A stretch of 64,000 nucleotides of DNA from Halobacteriales archaeon QS_1_69_70. Lineage in GTDB: Archaea; Halobacteriota; Halobacteria; Halobacteriales; Haloarculaceae. The notes beneath the pieces were generated by a model, which was not told the origin of the DNA, did not search any database, and saw nothing but the letters and a program-made list of their open reading frames with translations. The position numbers and the translations under genes are program-made. Of this stretch, positions 33,469 to 42,997 are shown piece by piece. Position 1 is the first letter of the stretch; each line of letters opens with the position of its first letter. The stretch spans positions 63,980 to 127,979 of the forward strand of contig PXRI01000017.1 in assembly GCA_003021005.1 (NCBI GenBank), given 5' to 3'.

Positions 33469-34302
33469 TCAGAATATATTCGCCTGCTGGTACACCGAGA
33501 TGCCGCCGTTCGTGATCTCGTAGGGCTTCGTCTCGCGGGAGTGGTTGGCGTTCCGGATCTTCTGGATCTCGATGGCGAGGCGGGTCTCCCGGAACTCCGA
33601 GCGGACGTACTGGAGGATGAAGACGCCGTCGGTGAGGTACTCGATGATGCCGTGGCGGGAGGCGTAGGCGTTGCCCTCGGCGGCCTCGCTCGTCAGCATC
33701 GTGGTCACGCCGGCCTTTTTGAGCGCTCGGGTGAAATCGAAGATCTCGGTGCGGCGCTCGGCCGGATCGTCGTACATCATCTCGAGCAGCGAGACCGAGT
33801 CCAGCACTAGGCGGTCCGCGTCGAAGGCGTCGATGAGCCGCGGGAGGTCGCCGCGGATGGAGGTGAGGCTGTTGGCCATCTCGATGGGGTCCAAGTCGAC
33901 GACGGCGAGTTCGTCGTTCTCGATGTACTCGTCGAACGCCCAGCCCTTCTCGGTGGCGGCCTGGACCACGTCCTCGCGGTCCTCCTCGAGCGTGATGTAG
34001 ATGGCCTTCTGGTCCGTCTCGAGGCCGCGCTGGAGGTACTGGAGGCCAAACGTGGTCTTGCCGGTCCCGGCGGCGCCCATCGCGACGAGGAGCGACCGTT
34101 CCGGGACGCCGCCCTGTATCATCTCGTCGAGGCCCTCGATCCCGAGGTCGATCCGCGGGATCTCGCTTTCGAAGTCCTCCTCGAACCCCTCGCTGCCGGG
34201 ACCGCCGCCGAACCCGGAGGCGAAGTCGTCCTCGAAGAGGTCCTCCTCGTCGGGGTCGTCGTCGCTGGCACCCTCGAACCACTCGTCGTTCTCTTTGCTC
34301 AT
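33469..34302 (-). CDS. KaiC/RadA-superfamily ATPase
   Basis: The 277-residue protein has a ~45-residue acidic and Gly-rich leader, then a single RecA-like domain. Key elements are IPRIDLGIEGLDEMIQGGVP, Walker A GAAGTGKTT at 76-84, and Walker B RLVLDSVS. A C-terminal strand (FILQYVRSEFRETRLAIEIQ, KIRNANHS) is characteristic of KaiC-like archaeal ATPases, and the tail reads YEITNGGISVYQQANIF. Such single-domain proteins are common regulators or signalling ATPases in haloarchaea; the partner is unknown. ATG 34302 follows a spurious six-codon extension. Confidence 0.85.
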   Translation of the reverse strand: MSKENDEWFEGASDDDPDEEDLFEDDFASGFGGGPGSEGFEEDFESEIPRIDLGIEGLDEMIQGGVPERSLLVAMGAAGTGKTTFGLQYLQRGLETDQKAIYITLEEDREDVVQAATEKGWAFDEYIENDELAVVDLDPIEMANSLTSIRGDLPRLIDAFDADRLVLDSVSLLEMMYDDPAERRTEIFDFTRALKKAGVTTMLTSEAAEGNAYASRHGIIEYLTDGVFILQYVRSEFRETRLAIEIQKIRNANHSRETKPYEITNGGISVYQQANIF

Positions 34303-34418
34303 GGTCGAGCCCGGTGCCACGGGTGCATATGGCCCGTTAGTTATACGGCCTCCTTAATGTTACCCGTCAGATCACGGTGTCGGGTGGCTTTTGGCCATGG
34401 AGGCAGAACGAGGGCGCG

Positions 34419-35231
34419 ATGGACGTCGGCGTCGTCGCCCAGCGGGGCAACGCCAGGGCCGCCGAACTCGCCGACCGGCTCCGTCGGAACCTGGAGGCGT
34501 CGGTGTCGCTCGACGAGACGACGGCCGAGAGCCTGGACCGACCGGGGACGCCGCCGGCGGACCTCGACGCCTGCGACGTCGTCGTCTCCATCGGCGGCGA
34601 CGGCACCTTCCTCTTCACCGCCCGCGAGGTGACGCCGACGCCGGTCATGGGCGTCAACCTGGGCGAGGTCGGCTTCCTGAACGCCGTCTCGCCCGGCGAC
34701 GCGGTCGAGGCGGTCCGGCGCGTGGCCGAGCGGTTCCGCCGTGGCGACCTGGACTGCACGGAACTCCCGCAGGTCGCGGCGACGGGCGAGGGGTTGTCGC
34801 TCCCGCCGGCCGTCAACGAGGTCGCGGTCCTGGGGCCCCAGCGCGGCCGGGGCAACGGCGTCGGCGTCGAGATCCGGGTCGACGGCGATCTGTACGCCGG
34901 CGGGCAGGCCGACGGGACGCTCGTCTCGACGCCGACGGGGTCGACGGCGTACAACCTCAGCGAGGGCGGCCCGCTGCTCCACCCGGACGTGGCGGCGTTC
35001 CTCGTCACGGAGATGTCCGCTCGCGATCCGATGCCGTCGCTGGCGGTGCCGACCGACGCCGCGGTGACGGTCCGGGTGGAGGCGGCCGATCACGCCGTCG
35101 TCGTCGCCGACGGCCGGACGATCGAGCGGGTCGACCCGCCGGCGACGGTGCGGCTTCGCCGTGCCGAGCAACCGGTGCGGATCGCGGGGCCCCGACCGGA
35201 GTTCTTCGCCGCACTCGGGAAGTTGGAATAG
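34419..35231 (+). CDS. nadK: NAD(+) kinase
   Basis: The 270-residue enzyme phosphorylates NAD+ (or NADH) to NADP(H) with ATP or polyphosphate. It has the GGDGT motif at 59-63 (VVSIGGDGTFLFTAR), the NLGEVGFLNA loop, AVNEVAVL (NE/D motif) and VSTPTGSTAYNLSEGGPLLH (adenine and substrate contacts). The ATG at 34419 starts the first strand MDVGVVAQRG; an upstream start at 34377 would add a non-conserved peptide. It is divergent from the KaiC-like gene across 116 bp. Confidence 0.92.
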   Translation: MDVGVVAQRGNARAAELADRLRRNLEASVSLDETTAESLDRPGTPPADLDACDVVVSIGGDGTFLFTAREVTPTPVMGVNLGEVGFLNAVSPGDAVEAVRRVAERFRRGDLDCTELPQVAATGEGLSLPPAVNEVAVLGPQRGRGNGVGVEIRVDGDLYAGGQADGTLVSTPTGSTAYNLSEGGPLLHPDVAAFLVTEMSARDPMPSLAVPTDAAVTVRVEAADHAVVVADGRTIERVDPPATVRLRRAEQPVRIAGPRPEFFAALGKLE

Positions 35232-35808
35232 CCGGGCGGCGCGACCATCGGGAGCGTCGCCGAACGAGCGAGCGGCGGGCGGCGTGACCGACAGGGAGCG
35301 CCGCTGGATGGGCGAGCGGGAGGAGTGAGCGAAGCGAACGACGACACGCGAGCCTGGAGCGAAGCGACCCGCGAGCCGGGTGGCGCGAGCGTCGGGCGGC
35401 CGACCAGCGGGAGCGCCGCCGAATGGGCGAGCGGCGAAGCCGCGAGCCGGGCGGTGCGACGCGGGCGGCCAACCGCAGGGAGGCCGCCATATGAGCGAAC
35501 GGGGAGCGAAGCGAGGGCCTCGGTCTGTGTGGGCGGGAAGCGAAGCGACCCGCGAGCCGTGAGCATGGGAGCGCCGCCGGATGAATGAACGGTGAACGCA
35601 GCGGACCTTGAGCCCGCGGGCGCCGCGAGCCTGCGGTGGCCGTCGACCCGCCAGCGTGAGAGGCTGCTGGACCGCGACGCCCGGGGATGACTCGTCCGCC
35701 GTCCCGGGAGAGTTCCGGGTCCCCCGACCGAATACCGGCGGGCGTGACCCGTGCCGGCCGATTCCCCTTCCGAAAGCCATAACGGCGCCCGCACACGCCT
35801 TCGAGGTA
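35232..35808. other. Repeat-rich intergenic region between nadK and mptA
   Basis: I see no gene in these 577 bp. The DNA repeats phrases such as GAGCGCCGCCGAATGGGCGA, GGGAGCGAAGCGACCCGCGA and GCGGGCGGCCAACCGCAGGG, related to the regions after tRNA-Gly and tRNA-Leu. The last ~60 bp, with AAAGCCATAACGG, probably hold the mptA promoter. Long open frames on both strands are by-products of the repeats. Confidence 0.65.
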
Positions 35809-36747
35809 ATGAGTCAGCAGTTGCCGGACGTGCAGGCTTCGAGGCCGGACGTGAGCGTCGGCCTGAATCGCGTGGGCGTGACGGGCGTGGAGAAGCTCCT
35901 GAAGCTCCACCGCGACGGCGGGCGGCCGATCGTGCTGATGGCGGAGTTCGACGTGTTCGTGGACCTCCCGAGCTGGCGGAAGGGCGCGGACATGAGCCGG
36001 AACATGGAGGTCGTCGACGCGATGCTCGAAGAGGCCGTCTCCGAGCCGGCCGTGGCCGTCGAGGACGTCTGCGGCGACGTCGCCGAACGCCTGCTCGAGA
36101 AACACGACTACACCACCCGCGCCGAGGTTGGGATGGAGGCCGAGTACGTGATCCGCGAGGAGACGCCGAAGACCGGCCGGCCGACGCAGGCGACGGCGGA
36201 CCTGATCGCCTCGGCGACCGCGACCGACGAGGGGACGCGGGAGGCGGTCGGGTGTCGCGTCGACGGCATGACGGTGTGTCCCTGCTCGCAGGGGATGAGC
36301 GAGTCGCGGGCCCGCGACGTGCTGGCCGGGCTGGACGTCGACCGGGAGACCGTCGACCGGTTCCTCGAGGAGGTCCCGCAGCCGGGCCACTCACAGCGGG
36401 GCCACGCGACGCTGTCCGTCGAGACCGCCGGCGACCCGTCGGTGGACCTCGAGGAGCTCATCGAGATCGCCCGCGACTCGATGAGCGCCCGTATCTACAA
36501 CCTCGCCAAGCGGCCTGACGAGGACCACATGACCCACGAGAGCCACGGCGACGCGAAGTTCGTCGAGGACTGCGTCCGCGCGATGGCGGAGGGCCTTGTC
36601 GCGGCGTACCCGGACCTGCCGGACGAGGCGGTCGTCCGGATGGAGCAGTCCAACGACGAGTCGATCCACCAGCACAACGCCCACGCGGAGCGCGTGGCCG
36701 CGTTCGCCGAGGTCAAGCGGGAGGTCGACGGCGGCGAGGACGCCTGA
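35809..36747 (+). CDS. mptA: GTP cyclohydrolase MptA (archaeal FolE2 type)
   Basis: The 312-residue enzyme makes 7,8-dihydroneopterin 2',3'-cyclic phosphate from GTP, the first step of tetrahydromethanopterin- and folate-type pterin synthesis in archaea. The signature segments are [68 protein letters not shown] and [12 protein letters not shown], with the metal-binding Cys/His residues preserved. ATG 35809 begins [11 protein letters not shown]; no homologous sequence lies upstream. Confidence 0.93.
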   Translation: MSQQLPDVQASRPDVSVGLNRVGVTGVEKLLKLHRDGGRPIVLMAEFDVFVDLPSWRKGADMSRNMEVVDAMLEEAVSEPAVAVEDVCGDVAERLLEKHDYTTRAEVGMEAEYVIREETPKTGRPTQATADLIASATATDEGTREAVGCRVDGMTVCPCSQGMSESRARDVLAGLDVDRETVDRFLEEVPQPGHSQRGHATLSVETAGDPSVDLEELIEIARDSMSARIYNLAKRPDEDHMTHESHGDAKFVEDCVRAMAEGLVAAYPDLPDEAVVRMEQSNDESIHQHNAHAERVAAFAEVKREVDGGEDA

Positions 36748-36757
36748 CCGTCGGCGC

Positions 36758-37564
36758 TCAGAGGCGGAGTCCCTCGGCGGCGTCCCACCGGGGTTCGAAC
36801 TCCGCGCGGACGTTGCCCGCGAACTCCCGGTCCTTCAGGTCGATCATGGCGAAGACCTCCTGGCTCTTCAGCGGGTGCGGGACCTCGATGACGACCTCGG
36901 CGTCGTCGACGAGGGTGAACGTGCCGGAGACGTTCTCGCTCGTGCGCACGGCGAAGTCGTCGTACTCCATCAGCGACTCGCGGTAGCGCTCGCCGATGGA
37001 CTCCGGGAGGATGGGGACCAGGTCGGGCCGCATGAGCAGCCGGACCCCGACGCCGCGGTCGAGCGCGTCGGCGAGTTCGTCGAGGATGAGCGTGCCGACC
37101 GCGTCGACGTCGAAGAACTGCTCGGTGTACGTCGACAGCACCATCACGACGCGGGACTCGGCGGCGGAGATGCGCTCGACGTGGAGGTCGACCGTCTCCT
37201 CGGCCCCGACGGCGGCCGTCCAGAAGGTCTCCTCGACCGGGTCGGCGGTCTCGAGTTCGCCGGCGAGGTCGTCGACGATCGCCTCGTACTGGTCGGCCTG
37301 CTCTCTGAGTTCGCGCTTCTTGTCGGCCAGTAGCCGGTCGAGGGCGGTGTCGGGTTCGACGGCGACGTACTTCTGGGGACGGGAGGCTGACTGCGATCGG
37401 ACGAGGTTGTACTGTTCGATGCTGTTGAGGACGTCGTAGATCCGCCCCATCGGGACGTCACTGGCGCGTGACAACTCCTTGGCGGTTGTGGGTCCCGTCT
37501 CGATGAGCGCGCGGTAGGCGCGAGCCTCGTACTCCGAGAGGCCGAGGTCTCTCAGGCTTGCCAT
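36758..37564 (-). CDS. TrmB-family transcriptional regulator
   Basis: The protein has 268 residues. The N-terminal wHTH contains LRDLGLSEYEARAYRALIET, then KELSRASDVPMGRIYDVLNS (recognition helix). A coiled-coil segment follows (residues about 70-105), and a C-terminal PLD-like sensor domain reads VVMVLSTYTEQFFDVDAVG. This domain order matches TrmB of Halobacterium, which binds glucose-type ligands and controls central metabolism. The ligand here is unknown. It is convergent with mptA with a 10-bp gap. Confidence 0.88.
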   Translation of the reverse strand: MASLRDLGLSEYEARAYRALIETGPTTAKELSRASDVPMGRIYDVLNSIEQYNLVRSQSASRPQKYVAVEPDTALDRLLADKKRELREQADQYEAIVDDLAGELETADPVEETFWTAAVGAEETVDLHVERISAAESRVVMVLSTYTEQFFDVDAVGTLILDELADALDRGVGVRLLMRPDLVPILPESIGERYRESLMEYDDFAVRTSENVSGTFTLVDDAEVVIEVPHPLKSQEVFAMIDLKDREFAGNVRAEFEPRWDAAEGLRL

Positions 37565-37763
37565 CGGTGGGACTCCCGTCCGGGGGCTGATAAACACGTC
37601 GCACGTTTAGGAACCGGTGGAGTTGTCGTCGGACGCCCGCCCGTTCACTCGGGGGCCGCACCGGCTCGCTCGAGGAGTTCTTCGGGGCCCCGGTCTACAC
37701 CTTCGGGTCGCGACCAACAGATTCGGGTCGCCGCCTCGGCGTCGAACCCGTGTCGGCGGGTGG

Positions 37764-39331
37764 TTAGTCCCGCCGCAGCACGAGCACGCGGAGGATGTCC
37801 CCGTAGGCCGGCCGGGTGATGAGGACGCCGACGAGAACCCCGACGATGGTGACGATGGCGAACCCGCGGAGGTCCCCGAGCGACAGCACCGCCAGCGGCG
37901 ACATCGCGATGATGGTCGTCGCCGCGGCGGCGCCGATCACCCAGAAGGCCTTCCGGAACCGCGACTCGAACACGCGGGAGGTCTCGATGTTCCCCCGCTG
38001 CATGATCTCGTCGGCGATGATCACCAGGTCGTCGACGCCGGTGCCGATCACCGCGATGAAGCCGGCGATGTGTGACAGCTCCAAGGGGAGGCCGACCGCG
38101 GCGGCAAATCCCAGGAGGACGTACACCTCCGCCGCGGCCGTGAGGATCATCGGCATGGCGACGTCGGCGCGCCGGTACCGGACGAACACCATGAGCGAGA
38201 CGGCGATCACGGCGGCGAAGCCGGTCAGAAGCGACAGCGGCTTGAACTGCTGGGCGAGGCTCGGCAGGAGGTAGAACGTCGTCCCGCGGTTCTCGATGTC
38301 GAGTTCGGTCGGGAGCGCCCCCGCCTTCAGGTTGATCTCCAGTTCGCGGACCTCCTCGAAGGAGCCGGCGCTGGAGGAGTAGACGGGGCTCTGGACGAAC
38401 TGGCCGGTCCGGAAGCTATCGGCGAGGTCTGACACGACGCGGGCCGCGAACACGACCTCCCCGTCCCGGACGGTGAGGAGACACCGGTGTTCCACCCCGG
38501 CCTCCTCGAAGGCCTCCATGTTCTGTTCGACCGTCCTGTTCCGGTCGTACCGACAGGTCGTCCCGCCCTCCTGGTCGAACCCGTACTCCTGCATCGCCGC
38601 CTGGAACTCCGGGGCGGCGTCGTCGGTCAGCGTGACCGTGACACTGGGGGGTTCGCCCTCTTGGGACCGTTGGGCGTTCCCGACGTTCCGGAAGTCCTCC
38701 TGTGTGGTGAGGTTGGCCGTCCGGTACTCGGTGCCGTTGTCGGTCTCGACGGGGTACAGCGCGACGGTCTGGACGAGGCCCTGCTCGCCGATGAGGCCTG
38801 GGTGACGGTCCCGCCGCTGAGGCCGCTCCGGTCGATCTTGTCGCTCAGGACGTCGACGGCTGACTGGCGGGTCGAGGCGGTGACGCCCATCCGGATGTCG
38901 TCTTGGCTGGCCGACAGCCCGGCTTCCTGCAGCGCGGCGGCTAACTCCGCTTGGGTAACGTTGCCCACGTGCCGGTCGACGAAGACCTCTATCGTGCCGC
39001 CTCTGGCGTCGGCCCTGACCTGGCTGGCGTCGACGTCGAGTTCACGGCTGACCGTCTCCTCGATCCCGTCGGCCTCCTCGGGCTGGAACGCCATGCCCTC
39101 GGCTGTCATGCCGACAAGCGGGGCCCGGACCTGGGTCCCGCCGGCCAGTTGGAGCCCGAACCGGAGGTTCGTATACCGGGAGGCGGTCGACTCCGTGGCG
39201 GCAGTGTCGTTCCCGGTGGCGTCGCCGGTGGGGCCGCCGACGCCGACGGGTGCGAAGATCGCGACCGTACTCGCGACGACGAAGACCACGAGCAGCCAGA
39301 TCCGCCAGTTGTCCCTGATCGCGAGGTTCAT
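37764..39331 (-). CDS. secD: SecD preprotein translocase subunit, interrupted by a single-base frameshift
   Basis: SecD is the six-helix RND-type partner of SecF that assists protein export through SecYE. The N-terminal half starts at ATG 39331 (MNLAIRDNWRIWLLVVFVVA; LRFGLQLAGGTQVRAPL) and runs to SGLSGGTVTQA. At about 38796 the frame shifts and continues LIGEQGLVQTVALYPVETDN...EYGFDQEGGTTCRYDR, through FIAVIGTGVDDLVIIADEI to the end at 37764. The total of 1568 nt is one base short of a multiple of three and would give about 522 residues, normal for haloarchaeal SecD, so a C is probably missing in the GGCCTC run. The ATG overlaps the secF stop. Confidence 0.88.
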
Positions 39332-40185
39332 CTCCCGACCGCCTCGAACTTGTAGTAGCGCAGCAGGCTCACGTTCATCAGGTAGGTGTTCATCAGGTCG
39401 GCCGTGAGGCCGAATACGAGCACGATCCCGATCGCCGGCAGGAGCGGAATGCCCAACAGCGAGGCGACGACGACCATCACGATCATCGCGGCGATGGAGG
39501 TGATGGTCATCGTGACCCCCGTCCGCATCGCCCGGTAGGTGGCAGTGTAGAAGGCCCCCCGGCGGCGGATGATGTGGTTGTTCAACAGGAGGTCCGAGTC
39601 AACCGAGTACCCGATGAGCATCAACAGTGCCGCGACTGTCCCGAGCGAGAGTTCGATCCCGAACAGCCGCATCAGCGCCAGCGGGATCATGATGTCGGAA
39701 AACGCCGACGCCACGACGGCGATCGAAGGGATGAACGTCCGGAACATCAGAAAGACCAGGACCGCCATCCCGGCGAAGGCGACGAGCAGGCCGAGGAGGG
39801 CCTGCCGCTGGGAGTCCCCGGCGAAGCTCGCCGAGCGCTCGCTGACGGACTCGACCGTGTAGCCGGCCTCGGTGGCCCGCTGCTCAAGGGGGTCGGCGTC
39901 CTCGAACTGGAACGTCAACTGGTAGGTGTCGGCCTGGCTCGCGATCGGGGTGATCGATTCGACGTCCCGGTCGAACGTCGCCCGGATCTCCGACGGGGAG
40001 TCACCCGTAATGACGCGCAGCTCCGTCCCGCCAGTGAACTCGATGCCGAGCGGCACCGGCGAGCCCAGGAGTACCGTCGCCACGGCGAGGACACCGACCG
40101 AGACCCCGAGGAGCGCGAGCGGGACCGCGACGAGCTGGCGGTCGGTGTAGTCGGTGTACTCGACGTCCGGTACCGACACGTCCAT
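39328..40185 (-). CDS. secF: SecF preprotein translocase subunit
   Basis: The 285-residue protein has six membrane helices: one after the N-terminal segment YTDYTDRQLVAVPLALLGVS, then a large external loop starting GIEFTGGTELRV, then five helices with GYSVDSDLLLNNHIIRR and FGLTADLMNTYLMN as family landmarks. It acts with SecD in the membrane. ATG 40185 is chosen; the 65-residue extension upstream is non-homologous. Four-base overlap with secD. Confidence 0.93.
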   Translation of the reverse strand: MDVSVPDVEYTDYTDRQLVAVPLALLGVSVGVLAVATVLLGSPVPLGIEFTGGTELRVITGDSPSEIRATFDRDVESITPIASQADTYQLTFQFEDADPLEQRATEAGYTVESVSERSASFAGDSQRQALLGLLVAFAGMAVLVFLMFRTFIPSIAVVASAFSDIMIPLALMRLFGIELSLGTVAALLMLIGYSVDSDLLLNNHIIRRRGAFYTATYRAMRTGVTMTITSIAAMIVMVVVASLLGIPLLPAIGIVLVFGLTADLMNTYLMNVSLLRYYKFEAVGR

Positions 40186-40354
40186 GATTCCCGGTGTGGC
40201 GGCCCCCTGAATAAGGGTTGTCGTTTGCGCGGGGGCAGGGGTCTCGGCCACGCGGAGCTCGCCGGCCAGACCGGCCGGCGGCGACGAACGCCCGCCGCCG
40301 ACGGTCGACGGAGACCGAAACCGCTCTTGGCTGGTCGGCCCCAGGGTGCTGTCG

Positions 40355-41158
40355 ATGCCGGCGCCGGCCCTCGACCGCATCGTCGTCTACCCGGTCAAGT
40401 CGCACGACCCCCACCAAACCCCGGGACCGGTCGCAGTACGGGCTGATGGCGGCCTCGCCTTCGACCGGGAGTTCGCCATCGTCGAGGAGAACGGCGAGTA
40501 CGTCAACGGCAAGCGCGAGCCGGCGGTCCACCGGCTGCGGTCGTGGTTCGACCCCGAGGCGGCGCGGCTGACGCTGCGGGGCCCGGACGGCGACCAGGCC
40601 GCCTTCGACCTCGAGGAAACAGGGGCCATCGAGGCGTGGCTGACGGCGTACTTCGGCCGACCGGTCGAACTCCGCCGCGCCGACGGGGGCGGCTACCCCG
40701 ACCACACGACGGCCTCCGGCCCGACGGTCGTCGCCGAGGCGACCCTGGAGGCGGTCGCGTCCTGGTTCGACGGCATCGACGCCGCCGAGATGGCGCGCCG
40801 CCTCCGGCCCAACCTCGTCGTCGCCGGCGTCGAGGCGTTCTGGGAGGACCGACTGTACGCCGACCGCGACCGGACGGTCGCGTTCCGCGTCGGCGACTGT
40901 GAGTTCCTCGGCGCGAACCCCTGCCAGCGGTGTGTCGTCCCGACACGCGACCCGGAGACGGGCGACCCGACGCCGGGGTTCCGCGAACGGTTCGTCGAAC
41001 GGCGCCGCGAGACGCTGCCGGCGTGGGCCGACCGGACGTGGTTCGACCACCACTTCCGGCTGATGGCCACCACCTTCGCCCCGGAGTCGACGGTGGGCAA
41101 AGAGCTTCGGGTCGGCGACGAGGTCGAGATACTGGGCGAGCGGCCGCGGCCCGTCTGA
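40355..41158 (+). CDS. MOSC-domain molybdenum-cofactor sulfurase-like protein
   Basis: The 267-residue protein has an N-terminal MOSC_N beta barrel (LDRIVVYPVKSHDPHQTPGP, GLAFDREFAIVEENGEYVNG) and a C-terminal MOSC domain with RRLRPNLVVAG, CEFLGANPCQRCVVPTRDPE (the conserved Cys) and TVGKELRVGDEVEIL. Proteins of this type (mARC/YcbX relatives) carry Moco and reduce N-hydroxylated compounds, or transfer sulfur. ATG 40355 is used. The gene borders the toxin-antitoxin island on its left side. Confidence 0.87.
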   Translation: MPAPALDRIVVYPVKSHDPHQTPGPVAVRADGGLAFDREFAIVEENGEYVNGKREPAVHRLRSWFDPEAARLTLRGPDGDQAAFDLEETGAIEAWLTAYFGRPVELRRADGGGYPDHTTASGPTVVAEATLEAVASWFDGIDAAEMARRLRPNLVVAGVEAFWEDRLYADRDRTVAFRVGDCEFLGANPCQRCVVPTRDPETGDPTPGFRERFVERRRETLPAWADRTWFDHHFRLMATTFAPESTVGKELRVGDEVEILGERPRPV

Positions 41159-41357
41159 CTTGGCAGCTATCCATCCGTCATCGGACTCATGTCCCACTAC
41201 CAGGCAGAGGGTGGTCTGGTGAGTGAAGCAAACGGGGACCACAGCGGGGGCGTCTGGAGATCCTCGAATGTTGTGGGGAGCCACGTCACGGAGTCGGTGC
41301 TTGCGAAGTTGCTGAGTACTGTCGTGTCGAGGATACCAGGACGGTCGAGCGGCTCGG

Positions 41358-41588
41358 TCATTCGAGGTCGAGTGCCACGTCGATCTCGTCTTCGAGGTCG
41401 TCCATGGACCGGGGGCCGAGGCGAAGTTCGACGCCGGCTTCCTGGAGGATCTCCTTCATCTCCCAGCGAGTGACGCCGGTGTGCTCGGCGGCCTTGCCGA
41501 GGGAGATCTCGCCGAGGACGTAGCGCCCGATCGTGGTCGCGACGTGCTCTGTGTCCTCGACGGCGTTCCTCGGACGGTCAGTAGCCAT
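41358..41588 (-). CDS. UPF0175-family small protein (antitoxin-like)
   Basis: The 76-residue protein contains TTIGRYVLGEISLGKAAEHT followed by GVTRWEMKEILQEAGVELRL, the HTH-like core of UPF0175. These proteins are usually paired with PIN-domain toxins and act as antitoxins. Here the PIN gene lies 160 bp upstream on the same strand, already preceded by its own RHH partner. So this may be an extra or orphan antitoxin. Confidence 0.8.
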   Translation of the reverse strand: MATDRPRNAVEDTEHVATTIGRYVLGEISLGKAAEHTGVTRWEMKEILQEAGVELRLGPRSMDDLEDEIDVALDLE

Positions 41589-41750
41589 GACTTCGAGTTG
41601 AACGGACGCGTGGAAGACTCATCAATGTGTCTCCAGTAGGTAATCGCGGCTTGCCGACCAACGGGAGCGCAAGCTCTCCCGAGCTAACGGGCGTCGTTGC
41701 CGTCCGTGAACGGCCGCGGGCGTCAGAAGAGGGAGCACCTCGCCCGGCGA

Positions 41751-42320
41751 TCACTCGAGGTGGGCTAACAACTGCGCCACATATGGACTGTTCTCCCAGC
41801 TTCGATGTGGACTGATCGTCGTGATGAGCCGGCGAGCCTCCTCGGCGGCCATGTGGTCATTGCGGGCGTACTCACAGAGCAGTCGCGGCGTCGGAACGAT
41901 ACGCGGACCCTGGAGGGCGGCGTGGACGAGCGCGAAGTTCGTGCCGCCGAACTCGTCGGTCAGGAACCCGTCGACGTCGAGTGCGTTCGCCAGGACGATC
42001 CCATCGGTCTCGCCGTCGTCGAGGCCGAACGTCGGTCGCGAGTCGGGTGTCTCGTCTCGCTCGTAGGGGGCTTCGACCGTGTAGTGGTCGCGAGCGGCGA
42101 GGACGTTGGTCGCTGCGGCGCCGTGGATGTCCCGATACTGCGTGAGGTCCTGCAGTTCCGCGACGACCTCCGGTGGAACCGAGACGTCACACGAGGTGAG
42201 CAGATACTGGAGGGGGTCCGGGGCCGTGTCGGTGTCGCAGTCCGCGTCGGCACGAGGGACGCCGAGGCTGACGAGTGCGCTCGTATCGGCAACGACCGTC
42301 CGCAGGCACGCCCCGCTCAT
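41751..42320 (-). CDS. PIN-domain ribonuclease (putative toxin)
   Basis: The 189-residue protein starts VVADTSALVSLG (first acidic residue, in ADTS), contains TFGLDDGETDGIVLANALDV (central acidic cluster) and VDGFLTDEFGGTNFALVHAA (third acidic site), the pattern of PIN-fold Mg-dependent RNases. It follows the RHH gene with a one-base overlap (TGATG) and is therefore a toxin candidate of a VapBC-like module. The C-terminal ~35 residues (EEARRLITTISPHRSWENSP) are an extra helix. Confidence 0.85.
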   Translation of the reverse strand: MSGACLRTVVADTSALVSLGVPRADADCDTDTAPDPLQYLLTSCDVSVPPEVVAELQDLTQYRDIHGAAATNVLAARDHYTVEAPYERDETPDSRPTFGLDDGETDGIVLANALDVDGFLTDEFGGTNFALVHAALQGPRIVPTPRLLCEYARNDHMAAEEARRLITTISPHRSWENSPYVAQLLAHLE

Positions 42321-42685
42321 CACTCGTCGGCGTCAGTTGCAACCGTGGTCGCGTCACCACCATAAATCTCGACGTCGTCCTCGGGCGCACCGAGGTCGAG
42401 CGGCTCGTCCTCGAGATCCGACTTGAGGAGGCGGAGTCGCTGGGCCGTCTCTGCACCCACGAGCTGTTTGACGGTCTCGACGTCCAGCTGGTCGTCGTAG
42501 TACTTCGCTGCGACCAGCTCCTGGAACGTCTCGCTGTCCGCGGTGTGCTCGATGTACTCGCGGATGGCCTCGACCAGGACGTCGGTCCGGTCCTTGTCGA
42601 AGAGATCGGCGATCGCGTCGAGGCGCTCGACGAGATACTCCGGCGACTGGAAGTGTACGCGTCGGGGGTCGTCGCTCGCGCTCAT
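42320..42685 (-). CDS. Ribbon-helix-helix protein (putative antitoxin)
   Basis: The 121-residue protein has an N-terminal RHH motif: RRVHFQSPEYLVERLDAIAD (strand and helix 1) and DRTDVLVEAIREYIEHTA (helix 2). The C-terminal half is acidic and probably binds the PIN toxin encoded next. ATG 42685 is chosen because it starts the RHH strand and because palindromic TGTGCA sites lie immediately upstream. A longer frame to 42880 crosses those sites and is unlikely. Autoregulation of the pair is expected. Confidence 0.83.
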   Translation of the reverse strand: MSASDDPRRVHFQSPEYLVERLDAIADLFDKDRTDVLVEAIREYIEHTADSETFQELVAAKYYDDQLDVETVKQLVGAETAQRLRLLKSDLEDEPLDLGAPEDDVEIYGGDATTVATDADE

Positions 42686-42687
42686 TA

Positions 42688-42747
42688 TGTGCAAGTTCTG
42701 CACACGGACGGATAACGGTTTCGTCCGTTTGCACATAGCTTGCACAT
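42688..42747. promoter_or_regulatory. Operator-like TGTGCA repeat cluster before the RHH/PIN genes
   Basis: TGTGCA-AGTTC-TGCACA (42688-42704) is a perfect inverted repeat three bases from the RHH start codon. Two direct TTGCACAT repeats lie at 42729-42736 and 42740-42747, with an 11-bp period, equal to one helical turn. RHH antitoxins typically bind such spaced half-sites cooperatively. Confidence 0.65.
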
Positions 42748-42962
42748 CAGGACTTTTGAGCAAGGAGTAATTCATGTCTGTCTCAGCCATCATTTGCGTT
42801 CTCTCGGAACCAACCGGCCGTGGTGCTGGTTCGACGCCGTTGATGGCGCGCATCTCGTGTCTTATGACGGTATTTCCCATCAGCTATCATCCGATCAAAG
42901 CGCCATGCATTCAGCGACCTTCCGGTTACACATATGAGTGGCTAGAGTTGCCGGAATTCCGG

Positions 42963-42975
42963 TTAGATATATAAG
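42963..42975 (+). promoter_or_regulatory. TATA box for the AbiEi-like gene
   Basis: TTAGATATATAAG is centred about 27 bp before the ATG at 42998, the distance expected for an archaeal TATA box driving a leaderless or nearly leaderless transcript. Confidence 0.65.
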
Positions 42976-42997
42976 TTCCCATGATAACCTAGACACG

